Counted from the stretch's first letter, positions 26,977 through 35,169 are shown. The stretch is DNA of 64,000 nucleotides from Variovorax sp. PBL-E5 (GCF_901827185.1 NZ_LR594671.1:1798001-1862000); one strand, 5' to 3'. The notes: generated from the letters alone by a model not told the origin. Program-made: numbers and translations.

Positions 26977-27215
26977 GCCTTGCCTTCCGTGATGGAACTG
27001 GCAAGCTGGATCGACCTCGGGGCCTCTTCGCGGCTGAGCGCGGCGACTGGGTGCGAAGCGCTGCATTGCGCGACGACATCGCGCGCGCAGCCCTCGCATT
27101 GGCCGCATTGGGTTCCCACGCCGAGTTCGAACTGCACTTCGTCGAATGTCATGCCCGCTCGCACGTGACGTGCGATCTCACGGTCTGATACTCGGCGACA
27201 TACGCAGACGATCAT
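26943..27215 (-). CDS. bfd: bacterioferritin-associated ferredoxin
   Basis: The 90-residue [2Fe-2S] protein has the BFD pattern of cysteines C4, C6, C37 and C40 (VCVCRRVSD, then GVGTQCGQCEGC; an extra C43 is present). Bfd docks on bacterioferritin and reduces its mineral core so that iron is released under starvation. The final 30 or so residues extend beyond the conserved fold. It lies upstream of tonB on the same strand. A bacterioferritin gene is 8 kb away at 35.3-35.8 kb. Confidence 0.9.
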   Translation of the reverse strand: MIVCVCRRVSDREIARHVRAGMTFDEVQFELGVGTQCGQCEGCARDVVAQCSASHPVAALSREEAPRSIQLASSITEGKAWNSSRHSAVA

Positions 27216-27253
27216 GATGCGCGACTGGCTGGCTGGTTGATGAAAGAGCTTCG

Positions 27254-27283
27254 ATTATAAATACGAATTCTTCGCATTTGCAA
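27254..27283 (-). promoter_or_regulatory. putative bfd promoter with a palindromic operator in the spacer
   Basis: On the minus strand TTGCAA (27283-27278), an 18-bp spacer and TATAAT (27259-27254) precede bfd by about 40 bp. The spacer is an imperfect 19-bp palindrome (27260-27278, AATACGAA centre TTC TTCGCATT). It is a weak match to a Fur box but well placed for a repressor. Confidence 0.5.
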
Positions 27284-27326
27284 TAACTACCGTTGCGCCA
27301 AGGTCATGCTCCGCGTCGGGTTCTGG

Positions 27327-28007
27327 CTAGACCTCGGACCACATCCGCAGCAGGTTGTGATAGTGCCCCGTCAGCGCAACCGTTTCGTCGCGCTCGCCGA
27401 TCGAAGCGCGCAGTTTCAGAATGATCTGATCCAGCTCGAAGAGCATTCCTCGCCGGCTGTCGTCCCTGACCATGCTCTGCACCCAGAAAAAGGAGCAGAT
27501 GCGAACGCCGCGGGTCACGGGGCGGACGCGATGGAGGCTGCTGGACGGATAAACGATCAGATCGCCCGCGGGAAGTTTGACTTCATGGGCGCCATAGGTA
27601 TCGACGACCTCGAGTTCTCCGCCCTCGTAGCTCTCGGGATCGCATAGGAACAGCGTGCACGACAGGTCGGTGCGAAGGTGTTGACCGGTGCCGGGCACGG
27701 TGCGCACCGAGCCGTCGACATGCAACCCGTAGTGTTCGCCGCCTTCGTAGCGGTTGAATAGCGGCGGGACGAAGCGCGAGGGAAGCGCAGCCGAGAAAAA
27801 CAGGGCGTTGTGTGCCAACGCGCCCAACACAGCCTTGCCGAGCTCGCGCCCGACTGGTGAATGCTCGGGCAATTGGCGGTTGCGCTTGACCTGGGCACCT
27901 TGGTCGCCCACGGTTTCGCGGCCGTCGATCCACTGGGTGGCGTCGAGCGTCGCGTGGATCTCGCGCACCTGCTCTGTTGTCAGCACGTCGGGTACATGCA
28001 GCATCAT
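27327..28007 (-). CDS. piuC: Fe(II)/2-oxoglutarate-dependent dioxygenase, PiuC/PKHD type
   Basis: The 226-residue PKHD-type hydroxylase has the metal triad H96, D98 ([10 protein letters not shown]) and H159 ([10 protein letters not shown]), with R169 as the likely 2-oxoglutarate ligand. The double-stranded beta-helix strand EGGELEV is also clear. PiuC homologues lie beside catecholate/TonB receptors and are induced by iron limitation; their substrate is unsettled. Here it directly follows the receptor on the same strand, 92 bp downstream. Start is ATG 28007 or the adjacent ATG 28004. Confidence 0.88.
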   Translation of the reverse strand: MMLHVPDVLTTEQVREIHATLDATQWIDGRETVGDQGAQVKRNRQLPEHSPVGRELGKAVLGALAHNALFFSAALPSRFVPPLFNRYEGGEHYGLHVDGSVRTVPGTGQHLRTDLSCTLFLCDPESYEGGELEVVDTYGAHEVKLPAGDLIVYPSSSLHRVRPVTRGVRICSFFWVQSMVRDDSRRGMLFELDQIILKLRASIGERDETVALTGHYHNLLRMWSEV

Positions 28008-28099
28008 TTTTCAGCAACTCCAAAAGGAAAAACCCCGCCGTGGTGCCAGGGTTCGAGTGTCGCACCGGTGCCTGCGACGGCAGCGGCGCACGCAAGCGC

Positions 28100-30421
28100 T
28101 CAGAACGCGAAGTTCGCAGTGATCTTGTAGGAACGCGGAATGCCCGGCGTGTAGCGATAGCCGCTCTTGTTGATCGCTGCCACGTAGTCCTTGTCGAAGA
28201 TGTTGTAGACGTTGAATTGGATGTCCACATTCTTGCTGATGCGATAAGACGCCATGGCGTCGAAGACCCAGTACGCATCCACATACGCCGGCGTGCCCAC
28301 GGCGCCGTCGCTGCCGCGCAGGAGCTTGCCGTTGTAGCGTGCGCCGCCGCCCAGGGTCAGGCCGAACGGCAACTGGTAGGTGGTCCAGAGCGTGAAGGCC
28401 TTCTTCGGGGTGTAGGCCAGCGCGGTCGAGCCGTCGGCCAGCACCGACGGGCCGCTCAGAACGCTGGTGTTCATGGTGGTGAAGCCCGAGGTGATGCCCC
28501 AGTTTTCTGTCAGCGCGCCGGAGACGCCGAGTTCGATGCCCTGGACGCGCTTCTTGCCGGTTTGGTAGTACAGCTGCGAGACGTTGTCCTGCACGACTTC
28601 GTTGCTCACGTCGGTGCGGTACAGGGCCGCGGTCAGCGCCACGCGCTTGTTCAGCACGTCCCATTTGGCGCCTACCTCATAGGTCTCGGCTTTCTGCGGC
28701 AGGAAGTCGGTCCGCGCGGCGCTGTTGCCGGTGCCGCCCGCTGCCAGCGCGAAGTTCGAGCCACCCGGAGGTTGCGCAGCGGTGCCGTAGGCTGCGTAGA
28801 CGCTGCTGTTCTCGGTCGGCTTGTAGACTAGGCCGAGCTTGCCCGATATCAGGTTGTCCGACAGGCTCAGAGTGCTCGGCGTCAGTGCGCCGGTGGTTGC
28901 GTTCAGGGTCGACGCGTAGTAGTCGGTCGCGTAGTGATCGAAGCGCAAGCCGCCGGTCAGCTGCCATTTTTCGTTGAACTTGACCGTGTCGAAGACGTAC
29001 GCACCCACGGTGGTGGTCTTGCCATCGGTGGTGGTGCCGTTCGGAATGCGGTTGTAGCCGTACACGTAGGGATTCGGCGAATAGACGCTGGCCGCAGGGA
29101 AGGCGCCGCTGTTTCGAATGCCCGGCACGCCGAAGACGGTGGCGTTCTGGGCGTAGTAGCCCAGCGTTTCCTGCTCTTCACGGATGATTTCCAGGCCTGC
29201 ATTCAGCGAGTGGCCCACGCTGCCGGTGTCGAACTTGGCACTGAGGTTCGTCTGGTTCGTGAAGATCGTGTTGATCTGGTTCTTGTTGGTCGGCAGGCTG
29301 CGCGCCACGGTCCAGCTCGACGGCAGTGCCGCATTCGGCGTCAACAGATTGGCCGTGCTGCCCATGAATGAGTTCAGCATGTAGTCTTCCTTGGTCTTGC
29401 CATAGCGCGTCGTGTTGCGGATCGTGATGCCGGGCGTGAGGTCATGCTCGACCCGCGCGGTGAACATGTCGGCCGTCACGTTGTCGAAATCAGAACTGGT
29501 GCCGTAGAAGTTGCGCGAGTCGACGGGCGAGGCGTAGGTGAGGAAGTTGCGTCGGCCGACAAGTGTGGCGGCGTCGGGCGTGGAATAGCCGGGCAGGCCG
29601 ATCGTGGGCACGCCGCCATCGGGCACGTTGTCCTGCTTGACGTGGAGGTAGTCCAGGAAGATGCGCGTGGGGCTGTTCAGGCCCAGCGCGAGCGACGGTG
29701 CGATCGCCGTGCGCTTGTTTCTCACGAGGTCTCGGCCAGGCACGCCGGTATCTTCGTCCACCGCGTTCAGCCGGAAGGCCGCGCCGGTACCGTTTTCGCC
29801 GCCGAGCGACTTGTTCCAGTCGATGCTGCCACGCTTGAAGTCAGCACTGCCGAAGCCCAGTGAGCCCGAGAAGCTGTCCTCGAGCTTCGGCTTTTTGGCC
29901 ACGAGGTTGATGTAGCCGGTGGGCGAAGTGCGGCCTACGTCGGTGCCCGAGGGGCCTTTCACGATCTCGACCTGATCGATGTTGAAGATGTCGCGCGAGA
30001 CCGAACCCAGGTCACGGATGCCGTCGACGAAGATGGAGCTCGAGCTGTCGAAGCCGCGCATGTAGACCGAGTCGCCGGTGCTGGTACTGCCGTTCTCACC
30101 CAGGAAGAAGGTGCCCACGCCGGGCGTGTTGTGCAGTGCTTCGGTCAGCGTCGTCGCGCCCTGGTCTCGAATGATCTGTTCCTTGATGACTTGGATGGTT
30201 TGCGGCGTGTTCAGCAACGGTGCGGTGAACTTCGGATTGGCCGAAGTGTCGGCCTTGTAATCGGCCGCTGCGGCCGAGTCCTGGACGCGGACTTCGGGCA
30301 GAGCGGCCGACGACTGTGCGAATGCGGCGGGTGCGGCGATGGCGAGCAGCGTGGCGGCGGCTGCGCCGGAAAACTGAGGAACGCTGCGCGCGGCATGTTT
30401 GCGGCTCTTGATGTAGGCCAT
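28100..30421 (-). CDS. TonB-dependent catecholate-type siderophore receptor
   Basis: The 773-residue outer-membrane receptor has a Sec signal peptide ending near Ala35 (AAPAAFAQ), a plug domain (residues about 55-175: TPQTIQVIKEQIIRDQGATTLTEAL, YMRGFDSSSSIFVDGIRD, IVKGPSGT) and a 22-strand barrel that ends in Phe (ITANFAF). The sequence most resembles Fiu/PiuA receptors for mono-catecholates; the ligand is inferred. A Fur box lies 150 bp upstream, and a PiuC-type gene follows, as in fiu-ybiX and piuA-piuC. Confidence 0.92.
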   Translation of the reverse strand: MAYIKSRKHAARSVPQFSGAAAATLLAIAAPAAFAQSSAALPEVRVQDSAAAADYKADTSANPKFTAPLLNTPQTIQVIKEQIIRDQGATTLTEALHNTPGVGTFFLGENGSTSTGDSVYMRGFDSSSSIFVDGIRDLGSVSRDIFNIDQVEIVKGPSGTDVGRTSPTGYINLVAKKPKLEDSFSGSLGFGSADFKRGSIDWNKSLGGENGTGAAFRLNAVDEDTGVPGRDLVRNKRTAIAPSLALGLNSPTRIFLDYLHVKQDNVPDGGVPTIGLPGYSTPDAATLVGRRNFLTYASPVDSRNFYGTSSDFDNVTADMFTARVEHDLTPGITIRNTTRYGKTKEDYMLNSFMGSTANLLTPNAALPSSWTVARSLPTNKNQINTIFTNQTNLSAKFDTGSVGHSLNAGLEIIREEQETLGYYAQNATVFGVPGIRNSGAFPAASVYSPNPYVYGYNRIPNGTTTDGKTTTVGAYVFDTVKFNEKWQLTGGLRFDHYATDYYASTLNATTGALTPSTLSLSDNLISGKLGLVYKPTENSSVYAAYGTAAQPPGGSNFALAAGGTGNSAARTDFLPQKAETYEVGAKWDVLNKRVALTAALYRTDVSNEVVQDNVSQLYYQTGKKRVQGIELGVSGALTENWGITSGFTTMNTSVLSGPSVLADGSTALAYTPKKAFTLWTTYQLPFGLTLGGGARYNGKLLRGSDGAVGTPAYVDAYWVFDAMASYRISKNVDIQFNVYNIFDKDYVAAINKSGYRYTPGIPRSYKITANFAF

Positions 30422-30571
30422 GAGTGTTCTCCGAAAAGCGGGAAGAAACCGGGAGACCCGGGAGGGACATCAACTCGGCTGGCGATGTCCATGCGGGCTC
30501 GCGTTCTCGCTCGGAGAAGCAATCGGGACTGGCTGGTGAGTCGGTTTACAAGATCTTTGTAAAGCGCCGCG

Positions 30572-30590
30572 AATGATAATTGTTCTCAAC
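30572..30590. promoter_or_regulatory. Fur box upstream of the siderophore receptor
   Basis: TGATAATTGTTCTCA (30574-30588) differs from the hemP Fur core at one position, with identical flanks (AA before, AC after). It is upstream of the receptor start on the minus strand. Confidence 0.85.
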
Positions 30591-30624
30591 AATGAAAGCA
30601 CGATGCACGGAAGCAGAGCGCCTG

Positions 30625-30651
30625 TTTTGTTGTCGATCTACAACAACAAAA
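30625..30651. repeat. inverted repeat downstream of the flavodoxin-reductase gene
   Basis: Perfect 9-bp arms TTTTGTTGT/ACAACAAAA enclose a 9-nt loop, 44 bp after the reductase stop. It may be a weak terminator or an operator; no T run follows on the minus strand. Confidence 0.45.
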
Positions 30652-30694
30652 TTACTGAGCATGAACTGATCGATATGCCGATTGCAGGTAATGT

Positions 30695-32062
30695 TCAGTA
30701 AATATCGCGTCTGTATCTGCCCGAAGCCGTGATGTCATGCCACAGCGCCTCCCCGGCAATCTCTCGCAGGGCGGCATCGACGCCCGTCGCCATGCCTTGC
30801 AGGCTGCCGCAGACGTAGACGGCAGCACCGTTCGCGAGCCATGCGCGCAGTGATACCACCGCTTGCAGCAGCCGGTGTTGAACGTAACGGCGCTCGGTTC
30901 GGTCGCGCGAGAAAACCATGTCGAGCCGCTGCAGCATCCCCGTGCCGAGCCAGTCTTCGAGTTCTTCGCGATAGAGGAAGTCGAATGCGGCTTGGCGTTC
31001 GCCGAACACCAGCCAGTTGTCGTGGCGCCCGACGGCCGCGCGCTGGCGCAGATGAGCGCGCAATCCGGCAAGGCCCGTGCCGTTGCCGATCAGGATCAGC
31101 GGCCTTTCTTCATTGCCGTCGAGGCGGAACGCACGGTGCGGCCGCAGCCGCAGGGCGATGCTGTCGCCAATCGACAGCGTCGAGGTGAGGAGGCCCGAGG
31201 CAGCGCCGAGCGTGCCGTCGGGATGGCGTTCCTGGCGGATCAGCAGTTGCAGCTCGCCATCGCCATGGATCGACGAAATCGAATAATCGCGCGCGCGCCG
31301 CGGATCGCTCGCGACGGCGATCTGGACCAGATCGCCCGATTGCCATTCGGGCAGCGCGCCGGTTTCGGGGTGCAGCGCCAGATGGAACACTGGGCCACCG
31401 GCGCTGCCGGGGTTCAGGCGCTCGCGCGTGACCAGGCGCCAGGGCGCAAAGCCATCGTCGGTTTCCGCCATGGCGCCACCGAGGCTGCCCCATTGCGCGT
31501 GCCAGGTGGCGAGCGCTGCCGGGTCGCTGTTGTCGACATCGATGCGGTCGGCGTCTCGCTGTGCGCCCGCGGCAAACAGCCACTCGTCGAGCGCGCGGCC
31601 GAAGGCGCAGAAGTTGGTGTATTGGCGATCGCCAAGCGCCAGCACGGCATAGCGCAGTAATGAAAGATCCGGCGCTGCGTTCATCACGTGCTCGACGAAC
31701 ACGCTGGCGCCGTCGGCAGCGTCACCTTCGCCATAGGTGCTGGCCACGAAAAGAGCGCGCCGCGCCGCCGCCAGCGTGGCAACGTCCAGTGCATTGAGCT
31801 CGAGCACGCGCACCGGTGTGCCCGAAGCGTGCAGCTGGCGCGCGGTCTGCCGGGCGATCATTTCGGCCTGGCCGGTCTGACTTGCGAACAGGACGAGCGT
31901 GACGGGTGCAGAGGCATCGGGGCTGCCTGACAGCGCTGCGGCATCGCGCTCCTCTGCTGCCAGCCGCAAGCGACGATGGCGTGCGTAGGTCGCAACGCAC
32001 AGCGCCCCGTACGCCGCCACGGTGACGACTGCGCCGAACGCGCGCAACCCGGCTTCGTTCAT
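30695..32062 (-). CDS. membrane-anchored flavodoxin/ferredoxin-NADP reductase (sulfite reductase alpha-like)
   Basis: The 455-residue diflavin reductase has an N-terminal transmembrane helix (about residues 6-26), then a flavodoxin domain (LVLFASQTGQAEMIARQ for FMN phosphate, STYGEGD, LGDRQYTNFCAFG) and an FNR-type FAD/NADPH module (RARDYSISSI for FAD, LILIGNGTGLAGLRAHLR for NADPH, VYVCGSLQGMA). It would carry electrons from NADPH through FAD and FMN at the inner face of the membrane. It is the last gene of the PepSY-DUF2271-DUF4198-ApbE operon and starts in the ATGA overlap with apbE. It is a plausible electron source for that system. Confidence 0.88.
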   Translation of the reverse strand: MNEAGLRAFGAVVTVAAYGALCVATYARHRRLRLAAEERDAAALSGSPDASAPVTLVLFASQTGQAEMIARQTARQLHASGTPVRVLELNALDVATLAAARRALFVASTYGEGDAADGASVFVEHVMNAAPDLSLLRYAVLALGDRQYTNFCAFGRALDEWLFAAGAQRDADRIDVDNSDPAALATWHAQWGSLGGAMAETDDGFAPWRLVTRERLNPGSAGGPVFHLALHPETGALPEWQSGDLVQIAVASDPRRARDYSISSIHGDGELQLLIRQERHPDGTLGAASGLLTSTLSIGDSIALRLRPHRAFRLDGNEERPLILIGNGTGLAGLRAHLRQRAAVGRHDNWLVFGERQAAFDFLYREELEDWLGTGMLQRLDMVFSRDRTERRYVQHRLLQAVVSLRAWLANGAAVYVCGSLQGMATGVDAALREIAGEALWHDITASGRYRRDIY

Positions 32063-33072
32063 GCACGAGTCGTGAGCATTTGCCAGGCGTGCGTCGCGCG
32101 TGCGCGTGACGCATCGATTGCCGCGCCGTCGCGACTGACGAACAGCGCGGCCAGATCGTGCTGCACGGCAAACGCCAGCCCTTCATCGGGACCGAGCACC
32201 GTCAACACCGTGGCCAGCGCATCGGCTTGCATGCACTGCGCATGCAGCACAGTGACGCTGGCCAATGCATGCACCACCGGCTCGCCGGTGCGCGGGTCGA
32301 TGGTGTGCGACCAGTGCCGCCCCGCGTGCTCGCGGCGGTGCCAGCGGTCGCCTGACGTGGCGATGGCCATGTCGGCCAGCGGCACGCGCTGCGCGGCATC
32401 GGCCTCGATCTGCAGCTGCCACGGTGTGCCGCCGGGCCGACGGCCCAGGCCGCGCAATTCGCCGCCGATTTCGAAAAGCAGATCGGTCAGCCCGAGCGCG
32501 CGCAGCGCATCGACGCCGTGGTCGACCGCGAAGCCCTTGGCGATGCCCGAGAGGTCGAGCGTCATGCCGCCGGGCTGCCGAAGCGATCCATCGTGCGCGT
32601 CGAAGCCGAGACGGCGCCAGCCCGTTCGTGCGCGCGCCCGGGCGAGTTCTTCTAACGAAGGCGGCTGCGCGTGCGCGTCGGGCCCGAAGCCCCAGCAGGC
32701 GACGAGAGGGCCGATGGTCGGATCGATCGCGTCGCCGCTGGCCTCGGCCCATCGAATGGCACACGCCAGAACCGACGCGAATTCTGGCCGCAGCAGGTGC
32801 CGCGATCCGGTCGGCGCGCGGTTGAAGCGAACGATGTCGGAGTCGTGCTCCCAGTGGCTCATTTGCGCAATGACACGCGCCAGCGCGCCTTCGACCGCCG
32901 CACGCACATCGATCAGCCGCAGCATGCGCGGGTTGATGAAGCGCAGCGACCAGGTCGTGCCCATGGTCTGCCCGTGCAGCTGTTGCAGGCTGGCGGGATC
33001 GGCGCGGCGCGGCACGGCCGTGGCCGCGTTGGCGTATCCACTCGCGCGCCAAGTGCTGAACGAAAGACCCAA
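32059..33072 (-). CDS. apbE: FAD:protein FMN transferase ApbE
   Basis: The 337-residue ApbE family protein covalently links FMN through a phosphoester to Thr in a (S/T)GA(T/S) motif of target proteins. Conserved parts are QTMGTTWSLRF, LDLSGIAKGFAVD, IGGELRGLG, SGDRWHRRE, HTIDPRTGEPV and MQADALATVL (metal site). The start appears to be TTG 33072 because no in-frame ATG precedes the core. The resulting 36-residue leader is not an obvious Sec signal or lipobox, which is odd for an enzyme that normally acts in the periplasm. Its probable substrate is the DUF2271 protein two genes upstream. Confidence 0.9.
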   Translation of the reverse strand: MGLSFSTWRASGYANAATAVPRRADPASLQQLHGQTMGTTWSLRFINPRMLRLIDVRAAVEGALARVIAQMSHWEHDSDIVRFNRAPTGSRHLLRPEFASVLACAIRWAEASGDAIDPTIGPLVACWGFGPDAHAQPPSLEELARARARTGWRRLGFDAHDGSLRQPGGMTLDLSGIAKGFAVDHGVDALRALGLTDLLFEIGGELRGLGRRPGGTPWQLQIEADAAQRVPLADMAIATSGDRWHRREHAGRHWSHTIDPRTGEPVVHALASVTVLHAQCMQADALATVLTVLGPDEGLAFAVQHDLAALFVSRDGAAIDASRARATHAWQMLTTRA

Positions 33073-33088
33073 GGACGTCAGTGAAAAA

Positions 33089-33898
33089 TCAGGGCATCAC
33101 TTCCAGCGTGGCCGCGTAGCTCACACGGCGCTCCTTGGCTTTCGGCACCGTGGTCTTGCTGTCCCTGGTGCTGGCGTCGAGCCAGTACATGCCGGCGGCC
33201 GGCCAGGTCACGCTGAACTGCCCCTTGTCGTCGGTCTTGAGCTTGATCTCTTCGAGCTTGTCCCGGTATTGCGTGTTGCCGGCGGTCACGGTCACGTCGA
33301 GGCCCCGAGCGGGCTGGCCATCGAGGTTCAGTGTGAAGGTGGCTTTCTCGCCCTTGACCAGGTCCGTCGGGCTGCCGGTGCTGATCAATTCCATCCCCTG
33401 GCCGATCGGCTTGAGCGGCGAGGGCTTGCCGACCGTCACGAAGGTCTCGACGCGACCTGCCGTCTGCGACACGGCCACTTCCAGCGCATCGGCCGGGATT
33501 TCCTTGGCGATGGTCTCGGCCGAGCCGCGCGCGCGCTGGGTCTGGCCGGTGGCCTTGTCCTTCCAGCTCGCGAACGCGCCGGTGTTGACCACGGCGATGC
33601 GGTAGGTGCCGAGCTGCGTCATGTTCACGTCGAATACCGTGCGCTGCTTGAGCCTGGCTTCGTTGTCTGCCTTCAGGGCGCTGCCGTCGGGCGCGGTGAT
33701 CTGCAGGCCGTCGAGGCGCATCGGGGCGTGGTTGGCGACGAACAGGTCGTTCGACACGGCGGCGTCCACGCTGACCGTGTCGGCTTTCGAGAACACGGTG
33801 GACGAGGGCAGCAACCAGAGGTTGTGGGCCTGGGCAGCGCCAGCAAGAGCGGCCAGTGCAAAGGCGAAGCCGGCGGCGCGACGGATGGTGCGGGTCAT
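33089..33898 (-). CDS. DUF4198 domain periplasmic protein
   Basis: The 269-residue exported protein has a signal peptide ending near AGAAQAHN (cleavage about residue 24). The mature N-terminus begins HNLWLLPSST, the typical DUF4198 opening in which His follows cleavage. The C-terminal half has Ig-like or carboxypeptidase-regulatory-like strands (ARGLDVTVTAGNTQYR, DDKGQFSVTWPAAGMYWLDAS). It has no recognised catalytic motif. DUF4198 proteins recur beside NikM-type metal transporters and in ApbE-linked redox clusters; here the latter context applies. ATG 33898 is 37 bp after the DUF2271 gene. Confidence 0.85.
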   Translation of the reverse strand: MTRTIRRAAGFAFALAALAGAAQAHNLWLLPSSTVFSKADTVSVDAAVSNDLFVANHAPMRLDGLQITAPDGSALKADNEARLKQRTVFDVNMTQLGTYRIAVVNTGAFASWKDKATGQTQRARGSAETIAKEIPADALEVAVSQTAGRVETFVTVGKPSPLKPIGQGMELISTGSPTDLVKGEKATFTLNLDGQPARGLDVTVTAGNTQYRDKLEEIKLKTDDKGQFSVTWPAAGMYWLDASTRDSKTTVPKAKERRVSYAATLEVMP

Positions 33899-33935
33899 GA
33901 CAGTTCCTTGAAGAATGGAGGGGCAGTGGCTCGAA

Positions 33936-34469
33936 TCAGGGTTTGAGTTCGAGCTTGATTTCGCCGAGCTCTTCCTTTCCGCTCGCACTGGACTGCGATG
34001 CCGTGGTGGGCGGCCACTGGAAGGGGATGCTGACGACTTCGCGGCCACCGACTTCGCGCGCAGCCTCGACCACGAATTTGTAGGCGCCAGGCGCCAGCTG
34101 CGGCATCGCACCCATGCCTTCGGTGAAGTTCAACTGCTGCTTGCCGGCCGGTTTGGTCGCGCCCGTCACACCGTCGACCGGCATCGACAGTTCGCGACCG
34201 CCGCGACGCCACCATTGACGCAGGTCCTTGAGCCACTTGGTGCCTTCGCCTTCGGGGTTGTTCGTCCGGGTGCGCACGTCGTACCAGACGGCGAGCGTGC
34301 CGGCCATGGAGTTGTCGGCGCGCTCGATCCACGCGGCCACGTAGGGGCGGTGGTATTCAGCAACGTTGAGGCGGGGGATCTCGATGCTGGCGCCGAGGCC
34401 GGCCGCGAAGGCGGGCGAGGCGAACAGGGCCGACATGGCGATCGGTGCGAGCGGGTAGCGAAGGTGCAC
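33936..34469 (-). CDS. DUF2271 periplasmic protein with a flavinylation motif
   Basis: The 177-residue exported protein has a signal peptide ending at ASPAFAAG (about residue 23). The DUF2271 core shows AAWIERADNSMAGTLAVWYD and KWLKDLRQWWRRGG. VDGVTGATKP (residues 98-107) fits the ApbE target consensus D-G-x-T-G-A-T, predicting covalent FMN on Thr105. The C-terminus YKFVVEAAREVGGREVV is family-typical. GTG 34469 is the start, with AAAGGA five bases upstream. It sits between a PepSY membrane protein and DUF4198/ApbE genes, so it is inferred to be the periplasmic flavin electron carrier of this operon. Confidence 0.85.
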   Translation of the reverse strand: MHLRYPLAPIAMSALFASPAFAAGLGASIEIPRLNVAEYHRPYVAAWIERADNSMAGTLAVWYDVRTRTNNPEGEGTKWLKDLRQWWRRGGRELSMPVDGVTGATKPAGKQQLNFTEGMGAMPQLAPGAYKFVVEAAREVGGREVVSIPFQWPPTTASQSSASGKEELGEIKLELKP

Positions 34470-34494
34470 AGGGGTCCTTTTGACTTCTCTTGAG

Positions 34495-35142
34495 CTAATG
34501 GATGAACAGCAATGCGAGCAGCACCGGCACGGCCAGGCCCATGCCCACCATCGGCCATGTGAAAGGGCGGTTGCCCGCATGCATCTTCAGAATGAACAGG
34601 CCGGTGATCGAAAAGACGAGCGCGGCGCCCGCGAAGAGGTCGATGAACCAGCTCCAAGCGTCGCCGGTGTTGCGCCCCTTGTGCAGGTCGTTGAGGTAGG
34701 CGAGCCAGCCGCGGTCGGTGCGCTCGTACTCCACCTCGCCGTCGCTTAGGCTCAGGCGCAGCCAGGCGTCGCCGCCGGGACGCGGCAGCGACAGATAGAT
34801 TTCGTCGTCGGCCCACTCGGCGGTGCGCCCGGTGGTGGAGATGTCCCAGGTCTTTTCCAGCCAGGCTCGGAGTTCGGCGGGCAGCGGCGCCTTGCCCTTT
34901 TGCGCCTTGACGGCGGGCAGGTCTTTTTCGAGGCTGGCCCGCAAAGCTTCGTCGACCGTGCCGACGAGATGCGTGACCACCGGCCTGGCCTCGATCAGGC
35001 CTGCGTGGTTCAGTGTGAAGCCCGTGACGCTGAACAGGATCATGCCGATCAGACAGACCGCCGAACTGACCCAGTGCCATTCGTGCAAGGTCTTGAGCCA
35101 GTAAGCACGGCGGCGGTGATCGGGGCGGGCGGTGGCAGTCAT
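34495..35142 (-). CDS. PepSY-associated transmembrane protein
   Basis: The 215-residue inner-membrane protein has TM1 at about residues 25-45, a periplasmic PepSY-like domain (about 50-160: ADDEIYLSLPRPGG, LSLSDGEVEYERTDRG), TM2 at about 165-187 and TM3 at about 196-214. Histidines at membrane edges (KTLHEWHW, FTLNHAG, LNDLHKG) are placed like heme b ligands of PepSY_TM reductases. It is the first gene of the five-gene operon, with a Fur-like box 28-42 bp upstream. It likely passes electrons across the membrane to the flavinylated DUF2271 protein; this is inference. Confidence 0.82.
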   Translation of the reverse strand: MTATARPDHRRRAYWLKTLHEWHWVSSAVCLIGMILFSVTGFTLNHAGLIEARPVVTHLVGTVDEALRASLEKDLPAVKAQKGKAPLPAELRAWLEKTWDISTTGRTAEWADDEIYLSLPRPGGDAWLRLSLSDGEVEYERTDRGWLAYLNDLHKGRNTGDAWSWFIDLFAGAALVFSITGLFILKMHAGNRPFTWPMVGMGLAVPVLLALLFIH

Positions 35143-35169
35143 TGAAGGCGCGGATTGTATCCTTACAAA

